Positions 1-6,607 of a stretch of 15,777 nucleotides of DNA are shown here, one piece after another. Each line of letters begins with the position of its first letter. Within the stretch, counting starts at the first letter, position 1. The stretch comes from Bacillota bacterium (GTDB taxonomy: Bacteria; Bacillota; Clostridia; Peptostreptococcales; Anaerovoracaceae). The notes below the pieces were generated by a model. That model was not told the origin of the DNA. It ran no database searches and saw only the letters and a program-made list of their open reading frames with translations. The position numbers were made by a program, and so were the translations under genes. The DNA is taken from NCBI GenBank assembly GCA_022793975.1, contig JAAWDW010000032.1:1-15777 (forward strand). The letters are read 5' to 3'.

Positions 1-287
1 CATACACCGTTTTCTTTAAAATGCTGCATTGCGGCATCGGAAAATACAGCACTGCCTCCTGTTGCAATCACTGTTCTCTCTGCATTTATACCCAGTCCGA
101 CTTCACCCTCTATTTCAAGAAATCTGTCAATGCCGTCCTGCTCTATTATCTCTGAAAGCTGCCTTTCTTCTCTCAGCGCTATGACAATATCCTGATCTAT
201 AAAATCATATCCGAGACGCTTGGCAAGAATAACCCCGACCGTGCTTTTACCAGTACCGGGCATTCCGATAAGTATTACATTTTTCAT
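1..287 (-). CDS. Shikimate-kinase-like small-molecule kinase (N-terminal 95 residues; gene runs off the window)
   Basis: Partial P-loop kinase. The sequence shows a Walker A motif at residues 8-16 (GMPGTGKST), the D-x-D pair at 31-33 and an ATGGSAVFS segment at 75-83. These are the landmarks of the shikimate kinase fold (AroK family), in which ATP phosphorylates the 3-OH of shikimate. Two family signatures differ. The F-R-x-x-E motif, whose Arg binds the shikimate carboxylate, reads F-L-x-x-E here (56-60), and the G-G-G loop reads G-G-S (77-79). The substrate may therefore not be shikimate. The start ATG follows a GGAG box about 11 nt upstream. The gene lies 43 bp after the YihY/BrkB gene and is probably the last visible member of the mntP-rdgB-yihY operon. 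Fold is confident; substrate is not. Automatic annotation would probably say aroK. Confidence 0.8.
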   Translation of the reverse strand, partial: MKNVILIGMPGTGKSTVGVILAKRLGYDFIDQDIVIALREERQLSEIIEQDGIDRFLEIEGEVGLGINAERTVIATGGSAVFSDAAMQHFKENGV

Positions 288-330
288 AGCTTTGAATACT
301 CCTGTTACTTTTCCACTTTAATTTTTATTT

Positions 331-1173
331 TCACAAACTGCAGATACTTCTTGTCTCATTCCAGGCTCTGTTAAAAATTATTCCCAGTCCCAACGTCCAC
401 GAAAGCAGATAAAACCAAAAAAGCAGAGCTACAATCGATGCCAGAGATCCGTATACTATATCGTAATTGGCGATATTTTCAATATATATCGAAAACGCAC
501 CTGTGACAATCAGCATCCCGGCCGATGCAAGAATGCTGCCCGGCAGTATTCTCCGAAATTTTACCCTCTCAATCGGCAATATATAATAATTAAAGCTCAC
601 CATCAGAAAATAAAGCGCCATAGCTGCCGGCCACCTAATGAGCCCCCAAAATTTATTTAGGTGCTCAAGAAAAATCCCGCTTTTTACAATGTGTGATACA
701 AGTACATTTATTATAATCTGCCCGTACACAAGCACAACAAGAGCGAACGTCACGGTAAAAAGCGTTACCGCTATAGTAAATACCGCGCGCAGCCTGTCAC
801 GTATATAGCCTTTTCCCGTTGTCATACCGCCGCTAAATGTGTAGTTTGCTATGCGCATCATCGCAAACTGCGCCCTTGATGCCGACCACAGCACCACAAT
901 TACAAAAAAACCGCTGCGCGCACCCGAAGGCACATATTCGAACAGTCCAAGCACGAGCCTCACTGTCTCTTCCGGCAGATACTCGGATATCCAGTCTGAA
1001 AAAAGTTCGAGCGACAGCGAGAATACACCCAGTATCTGCGAAAGCAGTATGATAGTAGGTACAACCGAAAGGATGAGGTAAAAAGCCACCTGTGCGGCAA
1101 ATCCCTGATAATACGGATCATTTAATTGTCTGTATCCCGATGAAAAAATCGCTATAAGTCTTTTTCCCGACAT
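331..1173 (-). CDS. YihY/virulence factor BrkB family membrane protein
   Basis: Integral membrane protein of 280 residues, the usual length for the YihY/BrkB (UPF0761) family. The N-terminus carries the family-typical segment with F-A-A-Q-V-A-F-Y-L-I-L-S near residues 25-36, followed by P-T-I-I-L-L. About six hydrophobic segments follow; the last is near residues 240-268 and ends in a short basic/polar tail. The family was once called ribonuclease BN in error, and its transport or envelope role is not settled. The start ATG overlaps the 3' end of rdgB by 22 bp and has a GGAG box about 11 nt upstream, which points to translational coupling. Family call is firm; molecular function is unknown. 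Confidence 0.88.
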   Translation of the reverse strand: MSGKRLIAIFSSGYRQLNDPYYQGFAAQVAFYLILSVVPTIILLSQILGVFSLSLELFSDWISEYLPEETVRLVLGLFEYVPSGARSGFFVIVVLWSASRAQFAMMRIANYTFSGGMTTGKGYIRDRLRAVFTIAVTLFTVTFALVVLVYGQIIINVLVSHIVKSGIFLEHLNKFWGLIRWPAAMALYFLMVSFNYYILPIERVKFRRILPGSILASAGMLIVTGAFSIYIENIANYDIVYGSLASIVALLFWFYLLSWTLGLGIIFNRAWNETRSICSL

Positions 1174-1757
1174 TTCAGTTCTTTCTCCAATATAACGAGA
1201 GCACGCGCTCTGTGACTAATTTTATTCTTTTCCTCCGCTCCGAGTTCTCCGAATGTCTTATCATAACCGTCAGGCACGAAAAGCGGATCATAGCCGAAAC
1301 CACCTTGCCCGCGCTCTTCAAAAATTATGCTGCCCGGACATTCACCACGTGCGACTATCTTGTCACCGTCCGGATAAATCATCGTGATCACCGATACAAA
1401 TTTAGCCGTACGCTTTTCAGCAGGCACATCTTTGAGCATAAAAAGCAGCTTTTCATTATTGCTCCTGTCTGTTGCACCATCACCGGAAAACCTTGCCGAA
1501 TACACTCCCGGTGCTCCGCCAAGCGCATCGACCATAAGTCCAGAATCATCGGCTATTGTCATTTCTCCCGCAAGCCTCATTATTTCATAAGCTTTTTTAT
1601 ATGAATTCTCTTCAAAAGTCTTTCCGTCTTCTTCTATATCTGTATTAGGCAGTCCCGCATCGTTTCTTGATACCACAGACATTCCGAATTTCTTTGTTAT
1701 CGCCTCTATCTCTTCTATTTTATGCTTATTCTGCGATGCAATTATAATCCTTTTCAT
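1152..1757 (-). CDS. rdgB: XTP/dITP diphosphatase (non-canonical purine NTP pyrophosphatase, RdgB/HAM1 family)
   Basis: House-cleaning enzyme that hydrolyses ITP, dITP and XTP to the monophosphate and pyrophosphate, keeping deaminated purines out of DNA and RNA. All hallmarks are present in 201 residues, the normal length. These are the N-terminal A-S-x-N-x-x-K-x-x-E nucleotide/metal motif at residues 7-16, the A-D-D-S-G-L acidic motif at 69-74, G-A-P-G-V-Y-S-A-R at 81-89, the G-F-G-Y-D-P-L-F purine-binding motif, and S-H-R-A-R-A near the C-terminus. A GGAGG box lies 7-8 nt before the start. It sits 12 bp after mntP and overlaps the YihY/BrkB gene, so it is probably cotranscribed with both. 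Confidence 0.95.
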   Translation of the reverse strand: MKRIIIASQNKHKIEEIEAITKKFGMSVVSRNDAGLPNTDIEEDGKTFEENSYKKAYEIMRLAGEMTIADDSGLMVDALGGAPGVYSARFSGDGATDRSNNEKLLFMLKDVPAEKRTAKFVSVITMIYPDGDKIVARGECPGSIIFEERGQGGFGYDPLFVPDGYDKTFGELGAEEKNKISHRARALVILEKELKCREKDL

Positions 1758-1769
1758 TTACTGCCTCCG

Positions 1770-2315
1770 CTAAAACATTCCTTTTATCCCTATTATTATG
1801 AGAATAATCCCGCCAAGGATCTCCGCTTTGGGTCCAAGCACATCTCCCATCTTACGACCGACAACAATAGCCGCCGCTACAAGTACTGACGTAACCACAG
1901 CGATCACAAAAACCGCGTAAATAATATTGACCCTCATCGCCGTAAAAGCAACTCCCACAGCAAAAGCATCTATGCTTGTCGCTACCGACTGAAAAAGAAG
2001 TACCGTAAACGTAAGCTGCGGTTTCAAGTTTTCGTCATCTTTGTGCGAAATACCCTCGTACACCATTTTGCCGCCTATAAATCCAAGTATTATAAGTATA
2101 ACTATTCCCGAATATTTGTCCAAAATTTCAGCAAACAAATTGCCGGTAAAAAATCCGAGAAGCGGCATCGCTCCCTGGAATATTCCGAACAAAAGCGGCA
2201 TTGCAATGTAATGACCAGCTCGCAGATCTTTATATACCATTCCGTTTGTCATCGAAACAGCTACCGCGTCCATTGCAAGTCCGGCTCCGATTAAAAAAGT
2301 TTCAAGTGTCCCCAT
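1770..2315 (-). CDS. mntP: Manganese efflux pump MntP
   Basis: Small polytopic membrane protein of 181 residues that exports Mn(II) and protects against manganese excess (MntP/YebN, DUF204). The internally duplicated family signature is visible. L-A-M-D-A-V-A-V-S (Asp16) lies in the first helix and S-I-D-A-F-A-V-G in the second half (Asp117). These membrane-embedded Asp residues are conserved in the family and needed for transport. About six hydrophobic helices are present. It is the first gene of the probable mntP-rdgB-yihY-kinase operon. The ribosome site is a modest AAAGGGAA. The yybP-ykoY manganese riboswitch often found before mntP is not recognisable in the 215-bp upstream gap. Confidence 0.93.
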   Translation of the reverse strand: MGTLETFLIGAGLAMDAVAVSMTNGMVYKDLRAGHYIAMPLLFGIFQGAMPLLGFFTGNLFAEILDKYSGIVILIILGFIGGKMVYEGISHKDDENLKPQLTFTVLLFQSVATSIDAFAVGVAFTAMRVNIIYAVFVIAVVTSVLVAAAIVVGRKMGDVLGPKAEILGGIILIIIGIKGMF

Positions 2316-2360
2316 TATGTATTATTCCCTTTTCACGCTTTTTCTCTACAATTTTACCAT

Positions 2361-2366
2361 ATTATA
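2361..2366 (-). promoter_or_regulatory. Possible -10 box for the mntP operon
   Basis: A perfect TATAAT lies about 45 bp upstream of the mntP start on the minus strand. No convincing -35 hexamer is seen at 16-18 bp spacing, so only the -10 is supported. The rest of the 2316-2530 gap holds the thrC terminator and otherwise AT-rich sequence without a recognisable element. Confidence 0.35.
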
Positions 2367-2449
2367 TGACAAAATCACAGTATAAAATTACAGAGTTTTG
2401 GCTCAGCAGACCCGAAACAGCAAATGTGTGTTTTTCGTAATAATTATAT

Positions 2450-2497
2450 ACAAAATAAAAGACGCAGCTATAGGCTTATAAAGCCGCTTGCTGCGCC
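2450..2497 (-). terminator. Intrinsic terminator of thrC
   Basis: On the minus strand, 33 nt after the thrC stop, an outer GC-rich stem (CGCAGC with GCTGCG) and an inner stem (GGCTT with AAGCC) form one hairpin at 2461-2497. It is followed by a T-rich run (TTTTATTTT). This separates thrC from the mntP operon. Confidence 0.8.
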
Positions 2498-2530
2498 GTT
2501 AATTCTTAATGAAAATATATTTATAATTTA

Positions 2531-4009
2531 TTATTTTACTGAATCATATACTGCCTGCGGCATATCAGCTACATCAATAACACTCTTATGGCGGATTTCC
2601 TTTTTATCAAGATCTTTAAGTCCTGACGGCACAAATACTCCTGTCTTTTTCTCAAGCGCACTTACTGCGGCAAATCCGTTTTCCTGCTCCGGAAGCCCGA
2701 TTGCCTGACAAACGCTCTCGGCAAACTTATATGCGCTCGCTGTGGAGGCAATGAGCGTCGGTTTTGTATCTCCCGTTTCTTTTTTATAGTCCTCATATAC
2801 TTTATATGCAACTGCTGTGTGCGTATCCATAAGATAACCGTTCTCATCGAACATCCTGCCGATAGCTGCATTTGTATCTTCAACATCGCAGAATCCGCCG
2901 TAAAAATCTTTCATTCCCGCCTTTATCTTATCATCAATCTCATACGATTTTCTGCTGTCGAGTGCGTTCATCAGTTCTTTTACTTTATCACCGTCACTGC
3001 CCGCAAGATGATAGAGCAGTCTTTCCAGATTGCTTGAAATAAGAATATCCATCGAAGGTGAATTGGTGAGGTAAAACTCTCTGTCAATGTTATAGACTCC
3101 CGTGTTTATAAAATCTGTCAGCACTTTATTTTTATTTGAAGCACATATCAGCTTGTCGATAGGCACTCCCATCTGCTTTGCATAATATGCTGCAAGAATA
3201 TTTCCGAAATTTCCTGTAGGAACCACAACATTTATCAAATCACCGCTTTTTATTTCTCCGCGTTCAAGAAGCTTTGCATAACCATATACGTAATATGCAA
3301 CCTGCGGAATCAATCTGCCGATATTTATGGAATTTGCCGAGGAAAGTCTGCAGCCCACTTCGGCAAGTTTGTCCGCAAACCTGTCATCGTTAAAAATCTT
3401 CTTCACACCTGTCTGTGCATCGTCAAAATTGCCTTTTATGGCAAATACGTGTGTATTTGTCCCTTCCTGACTCACCATCTGACGCTTCTGCACTTCGCTT
3501 ACGCCTTTGTCAGGGAAGAAAACGATGATTTCCGTGCCCGGAACATCGGCGAATCCCTCAAGGGCCGCTTTTCCCGTATCGCCCGATGTCGCTGTAAGAA
3601 TACAGATCTTTGATTCTTCATTCTCCTTTTTTACAGCCGTTGTGAGGAGATAAGGCAGTATCGAAAGTGCCATATCTTTGAATGCTGCTGTTCTTCCGTG
3701 ATAAAGTTCGAGAAAATACGCATCTCCTGCTTTTACAATAGGCACTACATCTTCCGCCTCAAACTTGCTATCGTATGCACCGTCAACGCAGGCTTTCATT
3801 TCCTCGTCCGTATAATCATCGAAGAAAGATTTGATAATGCTGTACGCCGTTTCCTTGTAAGTCATACCTTTCATATTATCTATACTCATAGGAAGCGCCG
3901 GCACTGTTTCCGGTACATAAAGCCCCTTATCCTCTGCTATGCCCGCAATAATCGCACTTGCTGCGCTGAGTCTTTTTTCGCTTCCTCTTGTGCTTTTGTA
4001 TTTGATCAT
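2531..4009 (-). CDS. thrC: Threonine synthase
   Basis: PLP enzyme that converts O-phospho-L-homoserine and water to L-threonine and phosphate, the last step of threonine synthesis. At 492 residues it matches the long class of threonine synthase (E. coli and yeast type). The PLP-binding lysine is Lys111 in H-G-R-T-A-A-F-K-D-M-A. The phosphate-binding loop is T-S-G-D-T-G (141-146), and S-A-N-S-I-N-I-G-R lies further on. The start follows an AAGGAG box at good spacing. A promoter at 4043-4071 and a terminator after the stop make it an independent transcription unit. No homoserine kinase of the usual ThrB type is visible here, although a shikimate-kinase-like gene of uncertain substrate lies at the window edge. 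Confidence 0.96.
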   Translation of the reverse strand: MIKYKSTRGSEKRLSAASAIIAGIAEDKGLYVPETVPALPMSIDNMKGMTYKETAYSIIKSFFDDYTDEEMKACVDGAYDSKFEAEDVVPIVKAGDAYFLELYHGRTAAFKDMALSILPYLLTTAVKKENEESKICILTATSGDTGKAALEGFADVPGTEIIVFFPDKGVSEVQKRQMVSQEGTNTHVFAIKGNFDDAQTGVKKIFNDDRFADKLAEVGCRLSSANSINIGRLIPQVAYYVYGYAKLLERGEIKSGDLINVVVPTGNFGNILAAYYAKQMGVPIDKLICASNKNKVLTDFINTGVYNIDREFYLTNSPSMDILISSNLERLLYHLAGSDGDKVKELMNALDSRKSYEIDDKIKAGMKDFYGGFCDVEDTNAAIGRMFDENGYLMDTHTAVAYKVYEDYKKETGDTKPTLIASTASAYKFAESVCQAIGLPEQENGFAAVSALEKKTGVFVPSGLKDLDKKEIRHKSVIDVADMPQAVYDSVK

Positions 4010-4042
4010 TTTGTGTCTCCTTAAAAGAAATTATATGTATAT

Positions 4043-4071
4043 AATATAACACTCGCAGAGCGGCTCCGCAA
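4043..4071 (-). promoter_or_regulatory. thrC promoter with an inverted repeat in the spacer
   Basis: The minus strand has TTGCGG, exactly 17 bp, then TATATT, ending 33 bp before the thrC start codon. An imperfect inverted repeat of seven pairs (GCGGAGC / GCTCTGC, single-base centre, one G-T) occupies 4055-4069, overlapping the -35 box and spacer. That is a plausible repressor site. No T-run follows the repeat, so it is not a terminator. A weak AT-rich inverted repeat (AAAACAT / ATGTTTT) at 4086-4101 may be a weak stop for the upstream gene. Confidence 0.65.
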
Positions 4072-4116
4072 GGGAAAATTGCTTTAAAACATTGATGTTT
4101 TTGGCACAGCTGCGTT

Positions 4117-4614
4117 TTACGCTTTTTTAGCTTTGACGAATTCGATTGCTTCCTTGCCTGTCATATGGTCTATTTCAATGCTCACCAGACAGAGTGCCGG
4201 TAATTCATTGTTTATTTCATTATCACGGCTTTCCTTTGTCTCATGCGGCGAATATTTAAGCGCAAGTTCTTCCATAGCGCTTCTTATTTTAGTCTCATCA
4301 TCTTCTATACGCGCACGGCCGAAAACAATTACGCTTCTGAAATACGTTGTATATTCCTGCGGTACCACCCGATCTTCGTCAATTACACAGAACGACACTT
4401 TCTCGCAATTTTTTATAGCATCGAGTTTATGACCGCTTCTCGCGCAATGAAAATACAGTTTACCGTCCGCGTATACATAGCTTAAAGGCACCGCATAAGG
4501 ATAGCCGTTATCACCAAGTACAGCCAGCGTACCCGATGTACTGCGAATGAGTATTTCCGCGCATTCAGTTTCTGTAAGCAATTGATTTTTTCTTCTCATT
4601 TCTCTGAAATTCAT
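4117..4614 (-). CDS. Pyridoxamine 5'-phosphate oxidase-like flavin-binding protein (NimA-like)
   Basis: 165 residues with the split-barrel FMN-binding fold of the pyridoxamine 5'-phosphate oxidase-like superfamily, closest to the NimA/Pyridox_ox_2 branch. The N-terminal basic segment is followed by a strand pair (G-T-L-A-V-L-G-D-N-G-Y-P-Y-A-V-P-L-S-Y-V) and L-Y-F-H-C-A-R-S-G-H-K-L-D. This layout is characteristic of NimA-type proteins, where the His/Lys region contacts FMN. Some members reduce 5-nitroimidazole drugs, but most are uncharacterised, so a resistance role should not be assumed. An ideal AGGAGG box lies 7 nt before the start. It follows pnuC by 83 bp with no obvious terminator between, so it may share the pnuC transcript. 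Confidence 0.85.
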   Translation of the reverse strand: MNFREMRRKNQLLTETECAEILIRSTSGTLAVLGDNGYPYAVPLSYVYADGKLYFHCARSGHKLDAIKNCEKVSFCVIDEDRVVPQEYTTYFRSVIVFGRARIEDDETKIRSAMEELALKYSPHETKESRDNEINNELPALCLVSIEIDHMTGKEAIEFVKAKKA

Positions 4615-4697
4615 AATTTTACCTCCTGTATCTCAGAAATTTTACATTTTATATAATGGTATATTTTTAGTTCTTGAGTATTCTGTCCTGTGCTGAT

Positions 4698-5408
4698 TTA
4701 TCCCGTGCTTTGTCTTCTGCCCATTCTGAGCCAGCTTATAAAACTGTACATATCGTTCACAAAAAATACGACAAAGCATACAAGTACCGATAAATATGAA
4801 AGGTCCTCCAATGACGCCAGTGTCCAAAGCACAATGAGAATAATATCGTTTGACGCGTACGCCAGTGCAAAATACGCACTCCGCCGTGCTGTCAGATATG
4901 CAGCCATAAAGCTTGTCGATACCGAAAGTGTACTCGGCAGCAGATATGCAGTACCGAACACACCGAGAATGAAGTAAAATGCTGCCGTTACTGCCGCCGT
5001 CAGAACAAGCATTAGGGTTGTTTCTTTTTTGCTTATTTTATTCACTTTTACTTCCACTTTACCTTCGCTGTACGGATTTCTGAGCCATGAAACAAGCGCA
5101 AATACTGCCATCGGAGCAGTCATTCCCAGATAGGTTATCATCTCACCGTAATAAGAAAACGACAGTGATATCAAGGCATAAATCACACTGAAGATAATCA
5201 TCAGAAATTGTCCGAAAGGATGCCCCTTGGCATCAAAAATGAGCGATGTCGTTCCGATAACAGACGCTGTAAGTGTCATATAATTTGTTCTGTCAAATAT
5301 AGCAAAAGATACAGCAATAAAAATCACGGACACGCTCCATAAAATAATCTCACCTTTTGAAAAATAATTCACGGCCCTTTTTAATTTTTCCGAATTTTTT
5401 ATCAGCAT
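4698..5408 (-). CDS. pnuC: PnuC-family nicotinamide riboside/NMN transporter
   Basis: Seven-helix-type membrane protein of 236 residues. Family features are G-Q-F-L-M-I-I-F-S-V-I-Y (66-77), the Y-Y-G-E-M-I-T-Y-L-G-M segment (87-97), and the C-terminal V-N-D-M-Y-S-F-I-S-W motif (217-226) that places the conserved Asp/Tyr/Trp of PnuC proteins. The family moves nicotinamide riboside by facilitated diffusion, with trapping by phosphorylation; relatives carry thiamine or riboflavin, so the exact vitamin is inferred. The start ATG follows GGAGG. Upstream lie a near-consensus promoter, a structured leader and a terminator ending about 25 nt before the ATG, which indicates control by transcription attenuation. 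Confidence 0.88.
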   Translation of the reverse strand: MLIKNSEKLKRAVNYFSKGEIILWSVSVIFIAVSFAIFDRTNYMTLTASVIGTTSLIFDAKGHPFGQFLMIIFSVIYALISLSFSYYGEMITYLGMTAPMAVFALVSWLRNPYSEGKVEVKVNKISKKETTLMLVLTAAVTAAFYFILGVFGTAYLLPSTLSVSTSFMAAYLTARRSAYFALAYASNDIILIVLWTLASLEDLSYLSVLVCFVVFFVNDMYSFISWLRMGRRQSTG

Positions 5409-5531
5409 AAATACCTCCGCTTTAAAGATTGCTAAAAAACAAGCACCCGCGCATACATCTTCAAAGACCTAACGATGTACGCCGAATGCTTACACAGCTT
5501 GCTACCCGGTGGCAGTATATATAATGCTTTT
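5409..5531 (-). ncRNA. Structured 5' leader of pnuC, candidate riboswitch/attenuator
   Basis: Start near 5531 is estimated from the promoter. The leader can form a small hairpin (CTGCC at 5511-5515 with GGTAG at 5502-5506), then an 18-bp terminator hairpin (5441-5491) with a U6 tail. The segment AGCAAGC (5497-5503) can instead pair with GCTTGTT (5438-5444), taking the 3' arm of the terminator and part of the U-run. That would be an antiterminator competing with both hairpins. The possible ligand-binding part is only about 40 nt. I do not recognise a TPP, FMN, purine, SAM, preQ1, T-box or cyclic-di-GMP consensus. Its position before pnuC makes an NAD-related or vitamin ligand plausible, but this is inference. 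Confidence 0.6.
5434..5491 (-). terminator. Intrinsic terminator (attenuator) inside the pnuC leader
   Basis: The arms at 5474-5491 and 5441-5459 form 18 pairs with one bulged base (5450) and a 14-nt loop, then six T residues (5439-5434). Three pairs are G-U on the minus-strand RNA and would be A-C on the opposite strand, so the fold is specific to the pnuC transcript. It ends about 25 nt before the pnuC start codon, which fits regulation rather than the end of an upstream gene. Confidence 0.85.
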
Positions 5532-5537
5532 TGTTAT

Positions 5538-5566
5538 ATTATAATCGGCTGTTTTGAAAATTGCAA
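5538..5566 (-). promoter_or_regulatory. pnuC promoter
   Basis: TTGCAA (5561-5566), exactly 17 bp, then TATAAT (5538-5543) on the minus strand. Predicted transcription start is near 5531. An inverted repeat GCAAGT (5563-5568) / ACTTGC (5590-5595) begins inside the -35 box and could be an additional operator. Confidence 0.75.
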
Positions 5567-5599
5567 GTGCTACTTCGGTTTTATAAACAACTTGCTTCC

Positions 5600-5644
5600 G
5601 AAAATAATAAAGCCGGTGGCTTTATTGGATTTTACACCGGCCTT
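5600..5644 (-). terminator. Intrinsic terminator of the ferredoxin-like gene with two alternative hairpins
   Basis: About 30 nt after the ferredoxin-like stop, AAGGCCGGTG (5635-5644) pairs with CACCGGCTTT (5609-5618), ten pairs with one wobble, followed by ATTATTTT. An overlapping perfect 9-bp inverted repeat (AATAAAGCC / GGCTTTATT, 3-nt loop, 5606-5626) uses the same 3' bases, so the two folds exclude each other. Confidence 0.75.
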
Positions 5645-5672
5645 GACTGCTTTTTTATTTCAGTACTTTATC

Positions 5673-6329
5673 CTATAATATAATTTGGCCTTCCGTTGAA
5701 ATCATAACAACTTTAAGCGGAATATTCTTCCCTGATCTTGCTGCAGCAGCTTTTACTGCATTCTCAAGTCCTCTGCAGCAAGGTACTGTCATACGCGTAA
5801 GAGTTATGCTGTTAATGTCATTTTTGCGCAGTATTTCCGTGAGTTTTTCGCTGTAATCTATGCTGTCGAGCTTCGGACATCCTATCAGTGTTATTCTTTC
5901 TTTAATAAAATCGCTATGAAAATTTTCGTATGCATATGCCGTGCAGTCAGCAGCAATCAGCAGATCCGCACCCGCAAAATACGACGCTTCTGCAGGTGCA
6001 AGCTTTATCTGAACGGGCCAATTCTTACTTTCCTTTTGGTTTCCTTTTACATCCGATATGCAATTTTCAATTCGTTTTTCACCATTTGCCTGCTTTGCCA
6101 TATGTACTGCCACCGCATCTTCATCATATTCGGCAGCTTCACGCTGCACAAAAGTAATTGCGCCTTTAGGGCACGCCGGCAAGCAATCTCCGAGACCGTC
6201 ACAGTAATCGTCACGCAGGAGCTTCGCTTTGCCGTTTTCTATAACTATCGCCCCCTCATGACATGCGTCCGCACATATACCGCAACCGTTACATTTGCTT
6301 TCGTCTATGCTTATTATCTGTCTTATCAT
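5673..6329 (-). CDS. Ferredoxin-like protein with two Fe-S cluster motifs and a Cys-containing C-terminal domain
   Basis: 218 residues. The N-terminal ferredoxin domain has a full first motif, Cys13-x2-Cys16-x2-Cys19-x3-Cys23. The second motif is Cys43-x5-Cys49-x3-Cys53-Pro, with Leu46 where a standard 2[4Fe-4S] ferredoxin has its second Cys. The C-terminal 110 residues hold further cysteines (C129, C151 in I-G-C-P-K-L-D, C184-C185 in V-P-C-C-R-G-L) that may bind another cluster or metal. Related proteins occur widely in anaerobic Firmicutes as '4Fe-4S binding protein'; the electron partner is unknown. The ribosome site AAGGGG lies before the start. It is a single-gene unit with its own terminator. 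Redox role is confident, specific reaction unknown. Confidence 0.85.
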   Translation of the reverse strand: MIRQIISIDESKCNGCGICADACHEGAIVIENGKAKLLRDDYCDGLGDCLPACPKGAITFVQREAAEYDEDAVAVHMAKQANGEKRIENCISDVKGNQKESKNWPVQIKLAPAEASYFAGADLLIAADCTAYAYENFHSDFIKERITLIGCPKLDSIDYSEKLTEILRKNDINSITLTRMTVPCCRGLENAVKAAAARSGKNIPLKVVMISTEGQIIL

Positions 6330-6495
6330 ACTACTGCCCCTTTTTATACTTTAATTGCAGTAAAATTCGTCTGCTTTATAATGACAGTTTTACCGTCTTT
6401 ATTTTATCATAGGCACTAAATAACAACAATAATTAATTAGTAATACCCTTAAAAACCCATTATGCAAGCAATATGCATTTGCTGTATTTAAATTC

Positions 6496-6524
6496 TTGAC
6501 AAGGAAATTTATGTAATATATAAT
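6496..6524 (+). promoter_or_regulatory. Consensus sigma-A promoter of the Rpn-family gene
   Basis: Perfect TTGACA (6496-6501), 17 bp, perfect TATAAT (6519-6524). Start of transcription is expected near 6531, leaving a leader of about 75 nt. This is the closest match to consensus in the window. Just upstream (about 6463-6479) lies AGCAA/TTGCT around ATGCAT, a small inverted repeat of unknown meaning. The rest of the 278-bp gap is AT-rich. Confidence 0.85.
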
Positions 6525-6607
6525 AGCGTTAACTGTATGTAAAAATATTACATTTCATAAAGATTAAAATAAAATTCTAAATTAAAAGAGGAATTAAAAA
6601 ACAAGGC

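Noticed and set aside
2316..2460. yybP-ykoY manganese riboswitch before mntP
   Set aside because: The leader from the likely -10 to the start codon is under 45 nt, too short, and the consensus segments are absent.
4642..4827. 61-codon minus-strand frame overlapping the end of pnuC
   Set aside because: It is out of frame with pnuC, overlaps its conserved C-terminus and lacks a ribosome site.
5432..5458. Eight-codon open frame within the pnuC terminator (possible leader peptide)
   Set aside because: No ribosome site precedes it, and it overlaps the 3' arm and U-run, so it cannot act as a typical attenuation peptide ahead of the hairpin.
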